A DNA stretch of 64,000 nucleotides from Desulfitibacter alkalitolerans DSM 16504 (GTDB taxonomy: Bacteria > Bacillota > DSM-16504 > Desulfitibacterales > Desulfitibacteraceae). The notes under the pieces are model-generated. The model ran no database searches and was not told where the DNA came from. It saw only the letters and a program-made list of their open reading frames with translations. Position numbers and translations under genes: made by a program. Each line of letters opens with the position of its first letter. Position 1 is the first letter of the stretch. The stretch lies in assembly GCF_000620305.1 (NCBI RefSeq), contig NZ_KK211100.1, positions 804,735-868,734 of the forward strand, read 5' to 3'. Positions 25,099 to 34,206 of this stretch are shown here, one piece after another.

Positions 25099-25857
25099 TT
25101 ATTTAGATATCTCATGATAGAAAGACATCATGGCAAAGATTACTACGGTACCGAAATAAGCATATCCTATACTGGCCATGACAGCTAGAATTGGTGCTGC
25201 TCCAACCATAAAATTAGCCAAAATGCTAAAAATGGCAGCAACAACTACAACTGGCAGTATAAAACCAAAAACCGTTCCAATGTTATTACTTACAAGATTC
25301 CAGGATTTTTTCGCGCCTTGTATTACATCAGTATTTTCAACTACGATAACATAGTCCCAGAATAAGAGCATGAAAAATAATACTAGAAAAACCAATAGAA
25401 ATAGTAGAGCTAAGGGCCCCAAAATAAAAGCAAATGGTATCAAAACGAACATGGCAAGGAATATAATTAAAAACTGCAGCAGAAAACGGCCAAAAAAATC
25501 TTTGCCATACCTTATAAAAGTATCCATATTAAAACTTTCTCCATTTAGGCCAGAAAGGACACTGCCTAAAAAACCGCCTTTAAGGAAAGAACTTAATAAC
25601 AAAAATATTATAAACATGAATATGGCCGCACCTCCCAGATAGCCAAAGGGTATATTGATATTAAATCCCCCGGCAGCCTGCTGGGGCTCAGAAAGAATCT
25701 GGGTCAGACTGGGTATAGCTGTAGGAACAGTAAAGCGAATGCTAAAATCCTGCACTCGCCGCATAATATCTCCTAACTGCAGCAGATCAAGTAATACAGC
25801 TATAAAAACCAGGGGTAAAAACTTTTGAGTCAAGGAAAAACCTTTATTTAAATGCAT
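25099..25857 (-). CDS. Polytopic membrane protein
   Basis: This 252-residue protein has about six hydrophobic segments: near 14-25, 75-95, 118-150 (a long double segment), 150-170, 196-220 and 222-245. An extracytoplasmic loop after the first helix contains IPSLTQILSEPQQAAGG. The sequence DVIQGAKKSWNLVSNNIGTVFG before the fifth helix resembles the conserved region of DUF4013/DUF975-type membrane proteins. No enzyme motif is visible. AAAGGATTTG precedes the ATG. It lies downstream of the sigma/anti-sigma pair in the same direction. Confidence 0.72.
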   Translation of the reverse strand: MHLNKGFSLTQKFLPLVFIAVLLDLLQLGDIMRRVQDFSIRFTVPTAIPSLTQILSEPQQAAGGFNINIPFGYLGGAAIFMFIIFLLLSSFLKGGFLGSVLSGLNGESFNMDTFIRYGKDFFGRFLLQFLIIFLAMFVLIPFAFILGPLALLFLLVFLVLFFMLLFWDYVIVVENTDVIQGAKKSWNLVSNNIGTVFGFILPVVVVAAIFSILANFMVGAAPILAVMASIGYAYFGTVVIFAMMSFYHEISK

Positions 25858-26007
25858 TTAATCAAATCCTTTCTTTTTGTCATAGCAAGAAGCACAAGTA
25901 CACCAATGTTTCTATAGCAAACATCAAGGCAACGATACAAGTAGAGTGTTTAAAATATGTCTAAAAATAAGGGCAAAATAGGCCATCAAAACCGTTATAT
26001 TGTCATA

Positions 26008-26481
26008 TTAGCCAGAAGAACCGTCCCCCCGGTTGGTTTTGCAGACTTTGCAGCGGGCGCTGGCAAGAAGCTGCTGTATGGATTCTTTGTTTGTATCCAT
26101 TAAAGCTGCTACCTGGACACTTGAAAAGCCGCAGATATCACGCAATACTACTGTCAGCCTTTCTCTAACTGGCAGCGCATTAAGAATTTCCTGAAGATGG
26201 GGAAATGTATCTTTCCCTTCAGAATGACCTGAAATATGATAGGGGTACCTGGTGAGTGTCAATTCAACTATCTCCCTTGCAGCACCTTGAAATACCTCAT
26301 CAGTCACTGCGCAAAGCCCCTGCTTTGCTAAATTGTCTAAAGCTTCCAAAGCAATTTTTTCAGCTATAAGTGTATTGCCTGTAATTCGATATGCAAGGTT
26401 ATACAATTTGGTTGGAAAGCTTACATGTTTCAAATCCAACACCTCTTGATTATTAGTAGCTTGTTGGTATCTGGAGCTCAT
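26008..26481 (-). CDS. Degenerate ECF-type RNA polymerase sigma factor
   Basis: This 157-residue protein ends with a clear sigma region 4 (ALPVRERLTVVLRDICGFSS then a helix-turn-helix, about 105-150). Its region 2 (LYNLAYRITGNTLIAEKIALEAL) keeps only the general pattern, without the usual acidic AEDLVQET core. The start at 26481 follows GGTGAGAG and lies 29 bases inside the upstream anti-sigma gene. The final residues (NRGDGSSG) and stop codon are supplied by the dispersed hairpin repeat at 26010-26034. It probably works with the anti-sigma partner, but weak region 2 raises doubt about promoter melting. Confidence 0.75.
   Translation of the reverse strand: MSSRYQQATNNQEVLDLKHVSFPTKLYNLAYRITGNTLIAEKIALEALDNLAKQGLCAVTDEVFQGAAREIVELTLTRYPYHISGHSEGKDTFPHLQEILNALPVRERLTVVLRDICGFSSVQVAALMDTNKESIQQLLASARCKVCKTNRGDGSSG
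26010..26034 (-). repeat. Dispersed hairpin repeat, copy 3 (stem type A, one mismatch)
   Basis: AGCCAG (26010-26015) faces CCGGTT (26029-26034) with one A-C mismatch around the loop AAGAACCGTCCCC (26016-26028). It encodes the last residues of the sigma factor. Confidence 0.78.
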
Positions 26482-27928
26482 ATTCTCTCTCACCTTGAAG
26501 CATTGTCCCAAGACTCTTGAGTCCTAATGTCAAAGTGCTTTCATCCCCAGGGTAAACCTCTATTACCCCATGATTATTCATTGTAGAAATGATTCTGCCC
26601 TGCCTTTCAAATCCTTCAGGGCTTCTTAAAACTATTTCCGGCAGATATTCTGGGTAACTGGTCTCTTCTGCCCAGGGCAGTGTATATTCTATTAACAGAC
26701 GCTGACCTTCCTTTACCACCTTCTCAATAATAACCTCTCGAGACCCATTGCCTATGTTTTGGTTTATAAGCCTTTCCTGGCCATCTTCTATGGTAACCTC
26801 AAGATCGGCTCCATCAATTGTTTCATAAAGGTATAGATTGGGCAGGGTAAAGACCATGTAAGAAGTAGGTTCTTGAATGGGATCAAATTCAAAGGTAATA
26901 TTGACCCCACCTGAAACAGAATCTGTCTGAAAGCCTATTGCGTTTAATCCTATCTGTCTTCTATTTGTAGTATCTAATAAAGAAGCATAATATCTGTTAT
27001 CTGGCAAAGCACCTGCCACTCTAAAAAAGCTTCCGCTAGCACTTAGCACCCGACCATCTTCTCCTATAGCCGGTCCCTGGGGAGGCATTAAACCAAAACC
27101 TATACCCCGTATCTGCTGATTTAAAGGCCATAAAGTCCTTATGTTTACTTCGCTTTTTGTAAGACCTAACACCACAGATTCTAGATCAACCCTGACAGGA
27201 CCAAACTCTCTAGTTATGCCAGGCCACCACTTGCTGGTACTTGCCAGAACAGGAATTGGGTCTACCGGCACACTAAAGGTCTCTGCCGCTGGCGTTCCCT
27301 CAAGCTGAAACTCTATAATAAGTTCCTTGGTATTTGAGTCCACTGGTTGTAAGTTCAGTACATGTTCCTTACCGCCATAACTAAATCCCGATGAGGATTC
27401 ATAAATCCTGCTCCCTGAATCCCTGACGGTAATAATTATTCCATCGTCATCACTTATTGCTGGATTAGTGTTATAAAATAATACTGTTTGGGTATTGTCC
27501 AGGAGGATCCTGGATAATGTTATTTCGTAAGGACCCAGTTTTTTTGTCTTGTGGACCTGTACAAAAAGATCTTCTTTTATAGCCCGGCTGTAAATAGGAT
27601 TTTGTAATGATACGCTTTTTCCAAGGTTGTACGCAGCAATTGTTAAGCTTCCTGTGCCAACAATAATTACCAGGAGACTCAGCCAGACCACACTTTTAAA
27701 GGAAGACAAAAGATGCATAAATGGCTTCATTTTTACACCTGGATAATCCTTCAAGTCAATATCTTTAAAAAGCGGTTCTTTATATTCTTCTAATTCCAGC
27801 CTGCACAAGGTGCATTCCTCTAAATGCTGCCGAACCATTTCTTGAATTGGTTTGCTTAACTCTTCATCTGCATATAGGGGCAAAAGTTCTTGAATTAAAT
27901 CACATTGAACATCATACTCGCTTTTCAC
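26453..27928 (-). CDS. Membrane anti-sigma factor with zinc-finger N terminus
   Basis: This 491-residue protein has a cytosolic anti-sigma zinc-binding motif, HLEECTLC (HXXXCXXC, about 35-42). A transmembrane helix lies near 83-103 (SVVWLSLLVIIVGTGSLTIAAY in parts). A large ~390-residue outer region of beta-rich domains, resembling DUF4179-type sensor parts, follows. It would hold the sigma factor until an envelope signal arrives. The GTG at 27928 follows GAGAGGTG and is preferred to the ATG eight codons upstream. The order is anti-sigma first, sigma second, the reverse of most ECF operons. Confidence 0.82.
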   Translation of the reverse strand: MKSEYDVQCDLIQELLPLYADEELSKPIQEMVRQHLEECTLCRLELEEYKEPLFKDIDLKDYPGVKMKPFMHLLSSFKSVVWLSLLVIIVGTGSLTIAAYNLGKSVSLQNPIYSRAIKEDLFVQVHKTKKLGPYEITLSRILLDNTQTVLFYNTNPAISDDDGIIITVRDSGSRIYESSSGFSYGGKEHVLNLQPVDSNTKELIIEFQLEGTPAAETFSVPVDPIPVLASTSKWWPGITREFGPVRVDLESVVLGLTKSEVNIRTLWPLNQQIRGIGFGLMPPQGPAIGEDGRVLSASGSFFRVAGALPDNRYYASLLDTTNRRQIGLNAIGFQTDSVSGGVNITFEFDPIQEPTSYMVFTLPNLYLYETIDGADLEVTIEDGQERLINQNIGNGSREVIIEKVVKEGQRLLIEYTLPWAEETSYPEYLPEIVLRSPEGFERQGRIISTMNNHGVIEVYPGDESTLTLGLKSLGTMLQGEREYELQIPTSY

Positions 27929-28136
27929 CTTGAAACACACCTCTCTTTGCATGTTCTATATAATTAGTACCAGAAATGGCCAAAATGTTACACTTAAATT
28001 TAAAAAAATAAAAATTTTTTTCTGGCAAAATATTTTATAGACGCTTCCTTTTTATACTAAATTATGTAAAGTTTTGCCTCGAAATATGTTACAATATTGG
28101 TAATAAATATGGGTTTTATCTCGGGGGAGATTGTAT

Positions 28137-28841
28137 ATGGCTGGAGAGAAAATCTTGATTATTGATGACGAAAGAGATATTATTCAGCTTGTTACCCTTC
28201 TTCTGCAAGACGAGCGGTATCAGGTTATTTCTGCTGAAAGCGGTCAGCAGGCTTTGAAGCTTGCACGAACAGAAAAACCCGATCTAATTATACTGGATGT
28301 ATTTTTGCCCGATATGGATGGAATTGATGTGTGTCAGGAGCTTCGGCATTTTACCAGTGTTCCCATTTTGTTCTTAAGCTGCAAATGTGACGATATAGAC
28401 AAAATTGTCGGACTAAGGGTGGGTGGAGATGACTATATTACCAAACCTTTTAGTCCTGGTGAGTTAATAGCCCGGGTTAAGGCACACCTGCGCAGAAGCC
28501 GACTGCCGAGCACAATTAACAAGCATAATAGAATATATAGGTATCCTGGTTTGGAAATAGATGTAGCAAGTCATGAAATACGTTTAAATCACTCCATTGT
28601 CAACCTTTCTGCCAAAGAATTTCAAATTTTGGCTATCTTAGCCCAAAATCCAAGTCGAATTTTTACTGCAGACCATTTATTCCAATTGGTATGGAATCTA
28701 GAAGATTTTACAGACACCCGAACAGTTGCTGTTCATATAAGCAGTCTCCGTAAAAAAATTGAACCTGACCCAGCTAAACCCAGATATGTACTTACAGTAA
28801 GGGGTGTAGGCTACAAATTTAATATTCCACAGGATAAATAA
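28137..28841 (+). CDS. OmpR/PhoB-family response regulator
   Basis: This 234-residue DNA-binding regulator has a receiver domain (about 1-115) with the acidic pair in IIDDERD, the phosphoacceptor Asp in IILDVFLPDMDG (about 53) and the conserved Lys in YITKPF. The C-terminal winged helix (about 135-230) has the SAKEFQIL and DTRTVAVHISSLRKKIE landmarks. GGGGGAGA precedes the ATG at 28137; an in-frame TTG two codons earlier is less likely. The kinase gene follows after 11 bases, so they form one two-component operon. Confidence 0.94.
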   Translation: MAGEKILIIDDERDIIQLVTLLLQDERYQVISAESGQQALKLARTEKPDLIILDVFLPDMDGIDVCQELRHFTSVPILFLSCKCDDIDKIVGLRVGGDDYITKPFSPGELIARVKAHLRRSRLPSTINKHNRIYRYPGLEIDVASHEIRLNHSIVNLSAKEFQILAILAQNPSRIFTADHLFQLVWNLEDFTDTRTVAVHISSLRKKIEPDPAKPRYVLTVRGVGYKFNIPQDK

Positions 28842-28852
28842 TTCTTATCCTT

Positions 28853-31800
28853 GTGAAACTTATACTTCCTGATAGTACAAAAAAATGGCAGGAATGCTTA
28901 ATCATTTCCCAGGAGGAAGCAAAGTTGGCATATTTAAATGATTACCTGCTGCTCTACTTTTTATGGTCAATTGGAGGGGTGTCTGTTTGTGGCCTTGGCT
29001 TGTTTGTCATGGGTAAAACCATTAATATAAAAAAATTGATAATTTTATCAATGACCGCTGCAATCATAATTGCCCCTATCTGGCTCAGCCCAATTACCAA
29101 TGGATCAAAACTATATTTAACTCATTTTATCTTCATTTTAGTCCTATACAGTACAAAGGACTATAACATCTTTATCTGCACCGGAGCAGTTTTAGCAGGT
29201 TTATCCCTTAATATAATCCTGGAGTTATTCTATCACGTGCTTTTTAATATGGGTTTCGATCCGTCCTGGTTAATTCGCGTAGTGCGGGCCTCGCCAGGAG
29301 TTTTGACTGGAACTGCTTTGGCAGTAATGGGTCAAAGATGGCTGCACAAAAAAACTCCCCTGGAACAATTTGAGGACTTGAGCAGGATAAAAAATGAGGA
29401 ACAGGTTCGTGTATTAAAAACGGTACCACTTTCCCAACTGTATACAACTTTTATGATTATAGTGGCAATATCTTCGGTGCACATTACTTCTAACCAGGTC
29501 CATATTTATTCAAGGTTTATTCCTTTCATTCTTGTAGGGTCCATATTACTTAGTTATTACTTAACAAAGAAATATTTTTATGCAAGGGGGAGATCTGTGT
29601 CCCCAACAGACCTGATGGACTTTGTGATAACTATTCCCATTATTTTTATATACACGATATACATAGGAGGTTTAACAAGCCCGTGGAAAATATTATTTAT
29701 CCCATTAATTATTTCTAACGCACTAAAAAAGAACAGTGCCTACGGCATTATCAGCCTTTTGATAGCCCTGTCCTCTTTAAAAATCTTTGGTGTTTTGGCA
29801 TTTACTAATAACAACCATTGGCCACTAGTATTGGATTTATTATATGGCCTAATTTATATATTTATATTCTGCAGTATTAGATATTTTATTTATATAGAAA
29901 ACTCACTAACCAGAGAGCTTGAAAATGCGCGCCACCATTTGCTGACCAATATTGCTCATGACCTACGCACTCCCATAACTTTAATCCAGGGATATTCTGA
30001 GGTGCTGCTTAACAAACCAGATAAACCTTTAATGGAAAAGAAAAAATACCTGGAGCTGATTCTGGATAAATGTAACAGCTTAAAAAAGCTCGCCCAGGAT
30101 TTGCAGGAACTTTTGCACCTGAAAACTTACCATAATTCTTTGAACTTGGGTAGAGTATCCATTATAAGTTTATTAAACCAGGTTCATAATAAATATGAAC
30201 TGGACATTAATAATAAGGGAGTATTTTTTGAGGTGCAAAATAAGAAGATACCCCCTGAGGAAATCCAACTGGAAGCAGATCAAGCCAGGTTAGAGCGAGT
30301 TTTTGCAAATCTGATTTTTAATGCCGTCAATCATACCCCTCCTGGTGGAACCATTACAATCAGTGCAGATATAACCCCTGATAAAAAGAACGTTTTATTT
30401 AGTGTAGCAGATACAGGGCAGGGTATTGGTAAGGATGATATTTCAAACATCTTTGAGAGGTTTTATAGGGGTAATAGTTATAAAAGTCCTAATAAAGGGA
30501 ATGGTCTAGGTTTAGCCATTGCCAAGGAAATAATTGAACACCATGGTGGTCAGATTTGGGTAGAGAGTGAACCAGAAAAGGGAAGTACATTTTGTTTTAC
30601 CCTGCCTGTAATGGCTAAGTATAAAAATATTAAGAGACCCCTGTCCTTAAATAATCCACGTATATTTAACACAGTACCACTAGCACAAATTGTATTTGCC
30701 TTGATGGTAACAACAGCCCTGATAGGTTCAGAAGTCTCATTTGATGTCCTTACCTTGTTAAAATCTAGTAAACTTTTAATCTTGACTCCCCTTCTATTAA
30801 CACTATTAACAGGCTTTATCTTATATATTGGGAAAATTCAAAGGCCAATACCTTTTACCTGGAGTAACTTGATAGATATAATTTTATTAGCACCTTTGAT
30901 TATAATAATTTTGCTGCACACAGGTTATTCAGTAAGTCCCTGGAAAATGCTGTATGTGCCATTTGTTTTTACTAATGCACTAAAGCCAGAAAAGCTTTAC
31001 GGTCTGTCCAGTATTTTCATAGCTGCAGCCAGTCTAGTTGTACTAGGTTTTATAGGTTTAAGCAACAACATTTCTTGGTTTATAGAGCAAGATCTGGCGT
31101 ATATAAGTCTTTTTACTGTTATATATTTATTAATCAGGCATTTTATTGCTGTTGAAGCAACCCTTAACCAAAAACTGGCTAATTCTAGAAAAGTATTATT
31201 ATCAAGAATAACCCATGGTCTACAAAATCCCCTTGCTTCCATTGAAGAAAACATTCAGCTTATGGTCAATAAAATGTCCAAAAGCTGCCACGTACAAAAG
31301 GATTATTTGATGAAAGTCTATGAGGAAGCAGTGATATTGCGCAATCTCATAGAAAATTTATTTGAACTAGTTCAAATTGAAGCAAACAGGGTTGTTTTGC
31401 AGCCAAAAACTTTAAGTGTGGATGAATTAATAGATACCATTAGTAAAAATATTATTGGAGCTAAGAAAAAAACTCCAGAACTCAATTTAGTCCTTTTTGG
31501 CTATAGGCCTTTAGAAAAGTCTGATAAACATGATTTGCCTGTCAAATATGATAGCTACCCTTTAATAAGTCTAGATACTTACCGCCTGTTAAAAGCCTTT
31601 TACCATCTCCTTGCTGCTATTTCTACAGATTTACAAACAAGTAATATTACAATTGCTTGTTCCATCATTCCAGGAGAAAAAAAGGTATTATTTCAAATTA
31701 AAGCCAGCGGTTGTTATGATAAAACTACTTCACTTAAAGAAGTAAACAACGAGCTAGATGTTATACTTGCAGAAAAAATTATCCAGCTCCATGGTGGCCT

Positions 31801-31864
31801 CCTATGGCAGGAGCAGGTTAATGGCGAGAAAAATGGATTTTCCTTTACTTTGCCTTTAGTTTAA
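28853..31864 (+). CDS. Double-module membrane histidine kinase, second module degenerate
   Basis: This 1003-residue protein contains two tandem membrane-plus-kinase units. Unit 1 has about ten hydrophobic segments, then HisKA with NIAHDLRTPITLIQ (His about 368), then an intact ATPase domain: N box FANLIFNAVNHTPP, G1 DTGQGIG, F box FERFYRG, G2 GNGLGLAIAK. Unit 2 (from about 600) repeats the membrane part, including SPWKMLYVPFVFTNALK against SPWKILFIPLIISNALK of unit 1. It has a HisKA-like RITHGLQNPLASIEEN but has lost the N and G boxes. Start is a GTG with a weak ribosome site, 11 bases after the response regulator stop. Confidence 0.9.
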   Translation: MKLILPDSTKKWQECLIISQEEAKLAYLNDYLLLYFLWSIGGVSVCGLGLFVMGKTINIKKLIILSMTAAIIIAPIWLSPITNGSKLYLTHFIFILVLYSTKDYNIFICTGAVLAGLSLNIILELFYHVLFNMGFDPSWLIRVVRASPGVLTGTALAVMGQRWLHKKTPLEQFEDLSRIKNEEQVRVLKTVPLSQLYTTFMIIVAISSVHITSNQVHIYSRFIPFILVGSILLSYYLTKKYFYARGRSVSPTDLMDFVITIPIIFIYTIYIGGLTSPWKILFIPLIISNALKKNSAYGIISLLIALSSLKIFGVLAFTNNNHWPLVLDLLYGLIYIFIFCSIRYFIYIENSLTRELENARHHLLTNIAHDLRTPITLIQGYSEVLLNKPDKPLMEKKKYLELILDKCNSLKKLAQDLQELLHLKTYHNSLNLGRVSIISLLNQVHNKYELDINNKGVFFEVQNKKIPPEEIQLEADQARLERVFANLIFNAVNHTPPGGTITISADITPDKKNVLFSVADTGQGIGKDDISNIFERFYRGNSYKSPNKGNGLGLAIAKEIIEHHGGQIWVESEPEKGSTFCFTLPVMAKYKNIKRPLSLNNPRIFNTVPLAQIVFALMVTTALIGSEVSFDVLTLLKSSKLLILTPLLLTLLTGFILYIGKIQRPIPFTWSNLIDIILLAPLIIIILLHTGYSVSPWKMLYVPFVFTNALKPEKLYGLSSIFIAAASLVVLGFIGLSNNISWFIEQDLAYISLFTVIYLLIRHFIAVEATLNQKLANSRKVLLSRITHGLQNPLASIEENIQLMVNKMSKSCHVQKDYLMKVYEEAVILRNLIENLFELVQIEANRVVLQPKTLSVDELIDTISKNIIGAKKKTPELNLVLFGYRPLEKSDKHDLPVKYDSYPLISLDTYRLLKAFYHLLAAISTDLQTSNITIACSIIPGEKKVLFQIKASGCYDKTTSLKEVNNELDVILAEKIIQLHGGLLWQEQVNGEKNGFSFTLPLV

Positions 31865-31890
31865 CATTTTATACCCTTACCACCTTTATG

Positions 31891-31932
31891 GCCCTGAGTA
31901 AAATCATACAAAAGTATGATTTTATTCAGGGC
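31891..31932 (+). terminator. Terminator of the two-component operon, containing an ATCATAC palindrome
   Basis: A 19-bp stem with one G-U pair (31891-31909 with 31914-31932) has a 4-base loop and is followed by ATTTATTTTA. The apical part reads ATCATAC-AAAA-GTATGAT, the same palindrome found upstream of the genes at 32427 and 35883. Confidence 0.75.
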
Positions 31933-32021
31933 ATTTATTTTATAGAATATAGCCAAAGTTAGCTGTTTTCTTCATGCATTATTAAGGTTCTGGTTTAATT
32001 TAAAAGGGGAGATGGGAAGCT

Positions 32022-32294
32022 GTGTTGTTCATTGCACTAATGAAGGTTAGAGCCGGCACAGAAGAAGAGAGACTTCTTCGCAGGTTGCATTGGGAAAATC
32101 CTGAAGGATTTAATGTAGTTGCTGAATACTGGTTGCACAGCAACAATCCTCATGTTGTTTTAATTTTCGAAGCAAGCAGTTTTGCACCTATAGCACAGGT
32201 GACCTCAGCCTGGGATGACATTTTTGATATTACTATTATCCCGGCAGCTACAGCAGAAGAGGGACTGGAATTGGCCAGGAAGATGCTGGAGTAA
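32022..32294 (+). CDS. DUF3303-like small protein
   Basis: This 90-residue protein reads as a small ferredoxin-like alpha/beta fold: strand MLFIALMKV, the helix GTEEERLLRRL, strands FNVVAEYWLHS and HVVLIFEAS, and a final helix AEEGLELARKML. This pattern resembles DUF3303 proteins. The start is a GTG at 32022 after GGGGAGATGGGAAG. It lies between the two-component operon and the RCC1 gene, separated by hairpins at both sides. Function unknown. Confidence 0.7.
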   Translation: MLFIALMKVRAGTEEERLLRRLHWENPEGFNVVAEYWLHSNNPHVVLIFEASSFAPIAQVTSAWDDIFDITIIPAATAEEGLELARKMLE

Positions 32295-32310
32295 AAAACT
32301 TGCCGGACCA

Positions 32311-32359
32311 AAATCATACTTTAGTATGATAGCTAGTTTAGGTTGGCACAAGTATCATT
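32311..32359 (+). promoter_or_regulatory. Shared upstream element A: palindrome plus -10-like box before the RCC1 gene
   Basis: The palindrome ATCATAC-TTTA-GTATGAT is followed by AGCTAG, then TAGGTTGGCACAAG, then TATCAT. The last box looks like a -10 element and is preceded by TAGCTA 17 bases upstream. The same order occurs at 35771-35819. The short direct repeats TAGCTA-TTT-like and TAGGTT could be OmpR-family half sites. Regulation by the response regulator at 28137 is an inference. Confidence 0.5.
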
Positions 32360-32426
32360 AAGAAAAGAAACTACTAAATCAGATAAGCCGCGAAGGCTAA
32401 AAACTTAAAATTAGGAGGGTTAATGT

Positions 32427-34013
32427 ATGAGAAAAAAAATGCACCAAAACTGGAAATTAAAGCTGCTCATTCTGTGCCTGGCTTTGTGCCTGTCACTTTT
32501 AAGTTCTCCAACAGCTATTGCAGTAGATGGGTATGGTGATGTATTTGCCTTTGGGCATAATAGCAGCGGGACGCTAGGACTTGGCGATACAAAAGACAGG
32601 TTTACACCTTCAAAAATTGAAGGCGTGGGACCAATAGTTTCCTTTTCCGCTTCTGGATTAGGCAGGTTCTCCTTGATAGTAAACGATAAAGGTGAGGTTT
32701 ATTCTTTCGGAAGCAATTTCTATGGCCAGCTTGGTCACGGAGATACCAAAGATAGAACTACACCTGCTAGAATCAAAGGTTTAGGAGCAGCAAAAGCTGT
32801 TTCAGCAGGCAGTGGTCATTCATTAGTATTACTGGATAATGGTGATGTCTATTCCTTTGGATTTAGAACACATGGCCAATTAGGGCATAATGCATCAACC
32901 CATACCACAAACAGCCCAATTCCAGCTAAAATCGAGGGTCTCGGACCGGTTCAGGCTGTTGCCGCTGGGCACTGGCACTCCCTGATGCTGCTGGAAAACG
33001 GTGATGTTTACTCCTCCGGACGCAATAGCAATGGCGAACTAGGACTAGGCCAAGGAGTAGGCACTGGCACCATTAATTTTCCTGTAAAAATCGAAGGGTT
33101 AGGGCTAATTAAGGCAATATCTGCTGGACAGTATCATTCGCTAGTGCTTACTAATACAGGCGAGGTCTATGCTTTTGGAGAAAATAAACAGGGCCAGTTA
33201 GGCCTGGGGGATACAAACAATAGGTTTACCCCAACTCGTATTACCGGAATAGGAAAAGCTGTGGCAATAGCTGCCGGGGGGTATCATTCCCTGGTAATAC
33301 TGGAAAACGGTGATGTGCTGTCCTTTGGGCGTAACAATCACGGCCAGTTAGGTGTAAATGCCAACAGATATGACCCGACTGTAACTCCAACTAGAGTAGA
33401 AGGATTAGGCAAAGCACAAGCTGTGTCAGCTGGCCGGGAGCATTCCCTGGTGCTCTTAGAAAATGGTGATGTGTATGGTTTTGGACGAAATAACTGGGGT
33501 GAACTAGGCTGGAATCCGGCAGCCGGCAGACATCCAGCACCTGCATATAATCCTATTCCAAACAAGATTGCGGGTTTAGGAAGGGCCCAGGCCGTTTCAG
33601 CAGGCTACAACTACTCTTTAGTGCTTGTGGGTATTGAGAGAGAAATTTCAGTTAATATCAATAACAAAAGATTGCACACAGATGTTCCACCGGTGATTAT
33701 CAACGGCAGAACAATGGTCCCCTTGAGGGCAATTTTTGAAGCCCTGGACATGGAGGTGGAATGGATTGCTGAAACCAGGACTATAGTAGGTACAAAAGGT
33801 TCAAGCAGGATTCAACTGACCGTGGACAGCATCCAGAGTACTATAAACGGCAGTAATGTTACACTGGATGTACCGGCCACTGTTATTGAAGGCAGAACCC
33901 TTGTGCCGGTAAGATTTATCGCTGAAAGTACCGGCCAACAAGTAGGATGGGATGCCAGAACCAGGACAGTCAATATAACTTCCGTTGAGCCGGGTGATTG
34001 GTTTCGAAATTAA
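32427..34013 (+). CDS. Exported RCC1-propeller protein with C-terminal stalk domain
   Basis: This 528-residue protein has a signal peptide (about 1-33), seven RCC1/BNR2-type propeller repeats (about 34-400; each with GDVYSFGxNxxGQLGxG followed by a SAGxxHSLVLLENG strand), and a copper-amine-oxidase-like stalk domain at about 405-520 (landmarks GRTMVPLRAIFEAL and GRTLVPVRFIAEST). Such proteins sit at the cell surface and probably bind a ligand or wall polymer. AGGAGGG lies seven bases before the ATG. It has its own upstream element and a strong terminator, so it is monocistronic. A similar propeller fragment lies at 24937. Confidence 0.9.
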   Translation: MRKKMHQNWKLKLLILCLALCLSLLSSPTAIAVDGYGDVFAFGHNSSGTLGLGDTKDRFTPSKIEGVGPIVSFSASGLGRFSLIVNDKGEVYSFGSNFYGQLGHGDTKDRTTPARIKGLGAAKAVSAGSGHSLVLLDNGDVYSFGFRTHGQLGHNASTHTTNSPIPAKIEGLGPVQAVAAGHWHSLMLLENGDVYSSGRNSNGELGLGQGVGTGTINFPVKIEGLGLIKAISAGQYHSLVLTNTGEVYAFGENKQGQLGLGDTNNRFTPTRITGIGKAVAIAAGGYHSLVILENGDVLSFGRNNHGQLGVNANRYDPTVTPTRVEGLGKAQAVSAGREHSLVLLENGDVYGFGRNNWGELGWNPAAGRHPAPAYNPIPNKIAGLGRAQAVSAGYNYSLVLVGIEREISVNINNKRLHTDVPPVIINGRTMVPLRAIFEALDMEVEWIAETRTIVGTKGSSRIQLTVDSIQSTINGSNVTLDVPATVIEGRTLVPVRFIAESTGQQVGWDARTRTVNITSVEPGDWFRN

Positions 34014-34063
34014 ACTACAGACCAAATAAATTTCCATCTATTTCACAAATCTTAGAAAATGAT

Positions 34064-34121
34064 AAAAAGGAAAGGGGCCCCAGGTAAAGCTATCTGTTGG
34101 CCGCTTTCCTTTTTGATTTTT
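34064..34121 (+). terminator. Terminator of the RCC1 gene
   Basis: AAAAAGGAAAG-GGGC pairs with GGCCGCTTTCCTTTTT (34064-34078 with 34099-34114), followed by GATTTTTT. Confidence 0.85.
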
Positions 34122-34206
34122 TAAAAAAACTTTAAGTTCATTTGACACTGTCTTTAAATCAGGATGCTATATTTAAACCAAGATTAAAATTATGGTGGGT
34201 AATACA

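Noticed and set aside
32300-32426. Cyclic-di-GMP riboswitch before the RCC1 gene (AAGCCGCGAAGGCTAAAA)
   Set aside because: The short GCC-loop-GGC hairpin and A-rich tail look suggestive. The conserved core of the GEMM-I aptamer is missing, and the second gene with the same upstream element lacks this hairpin.
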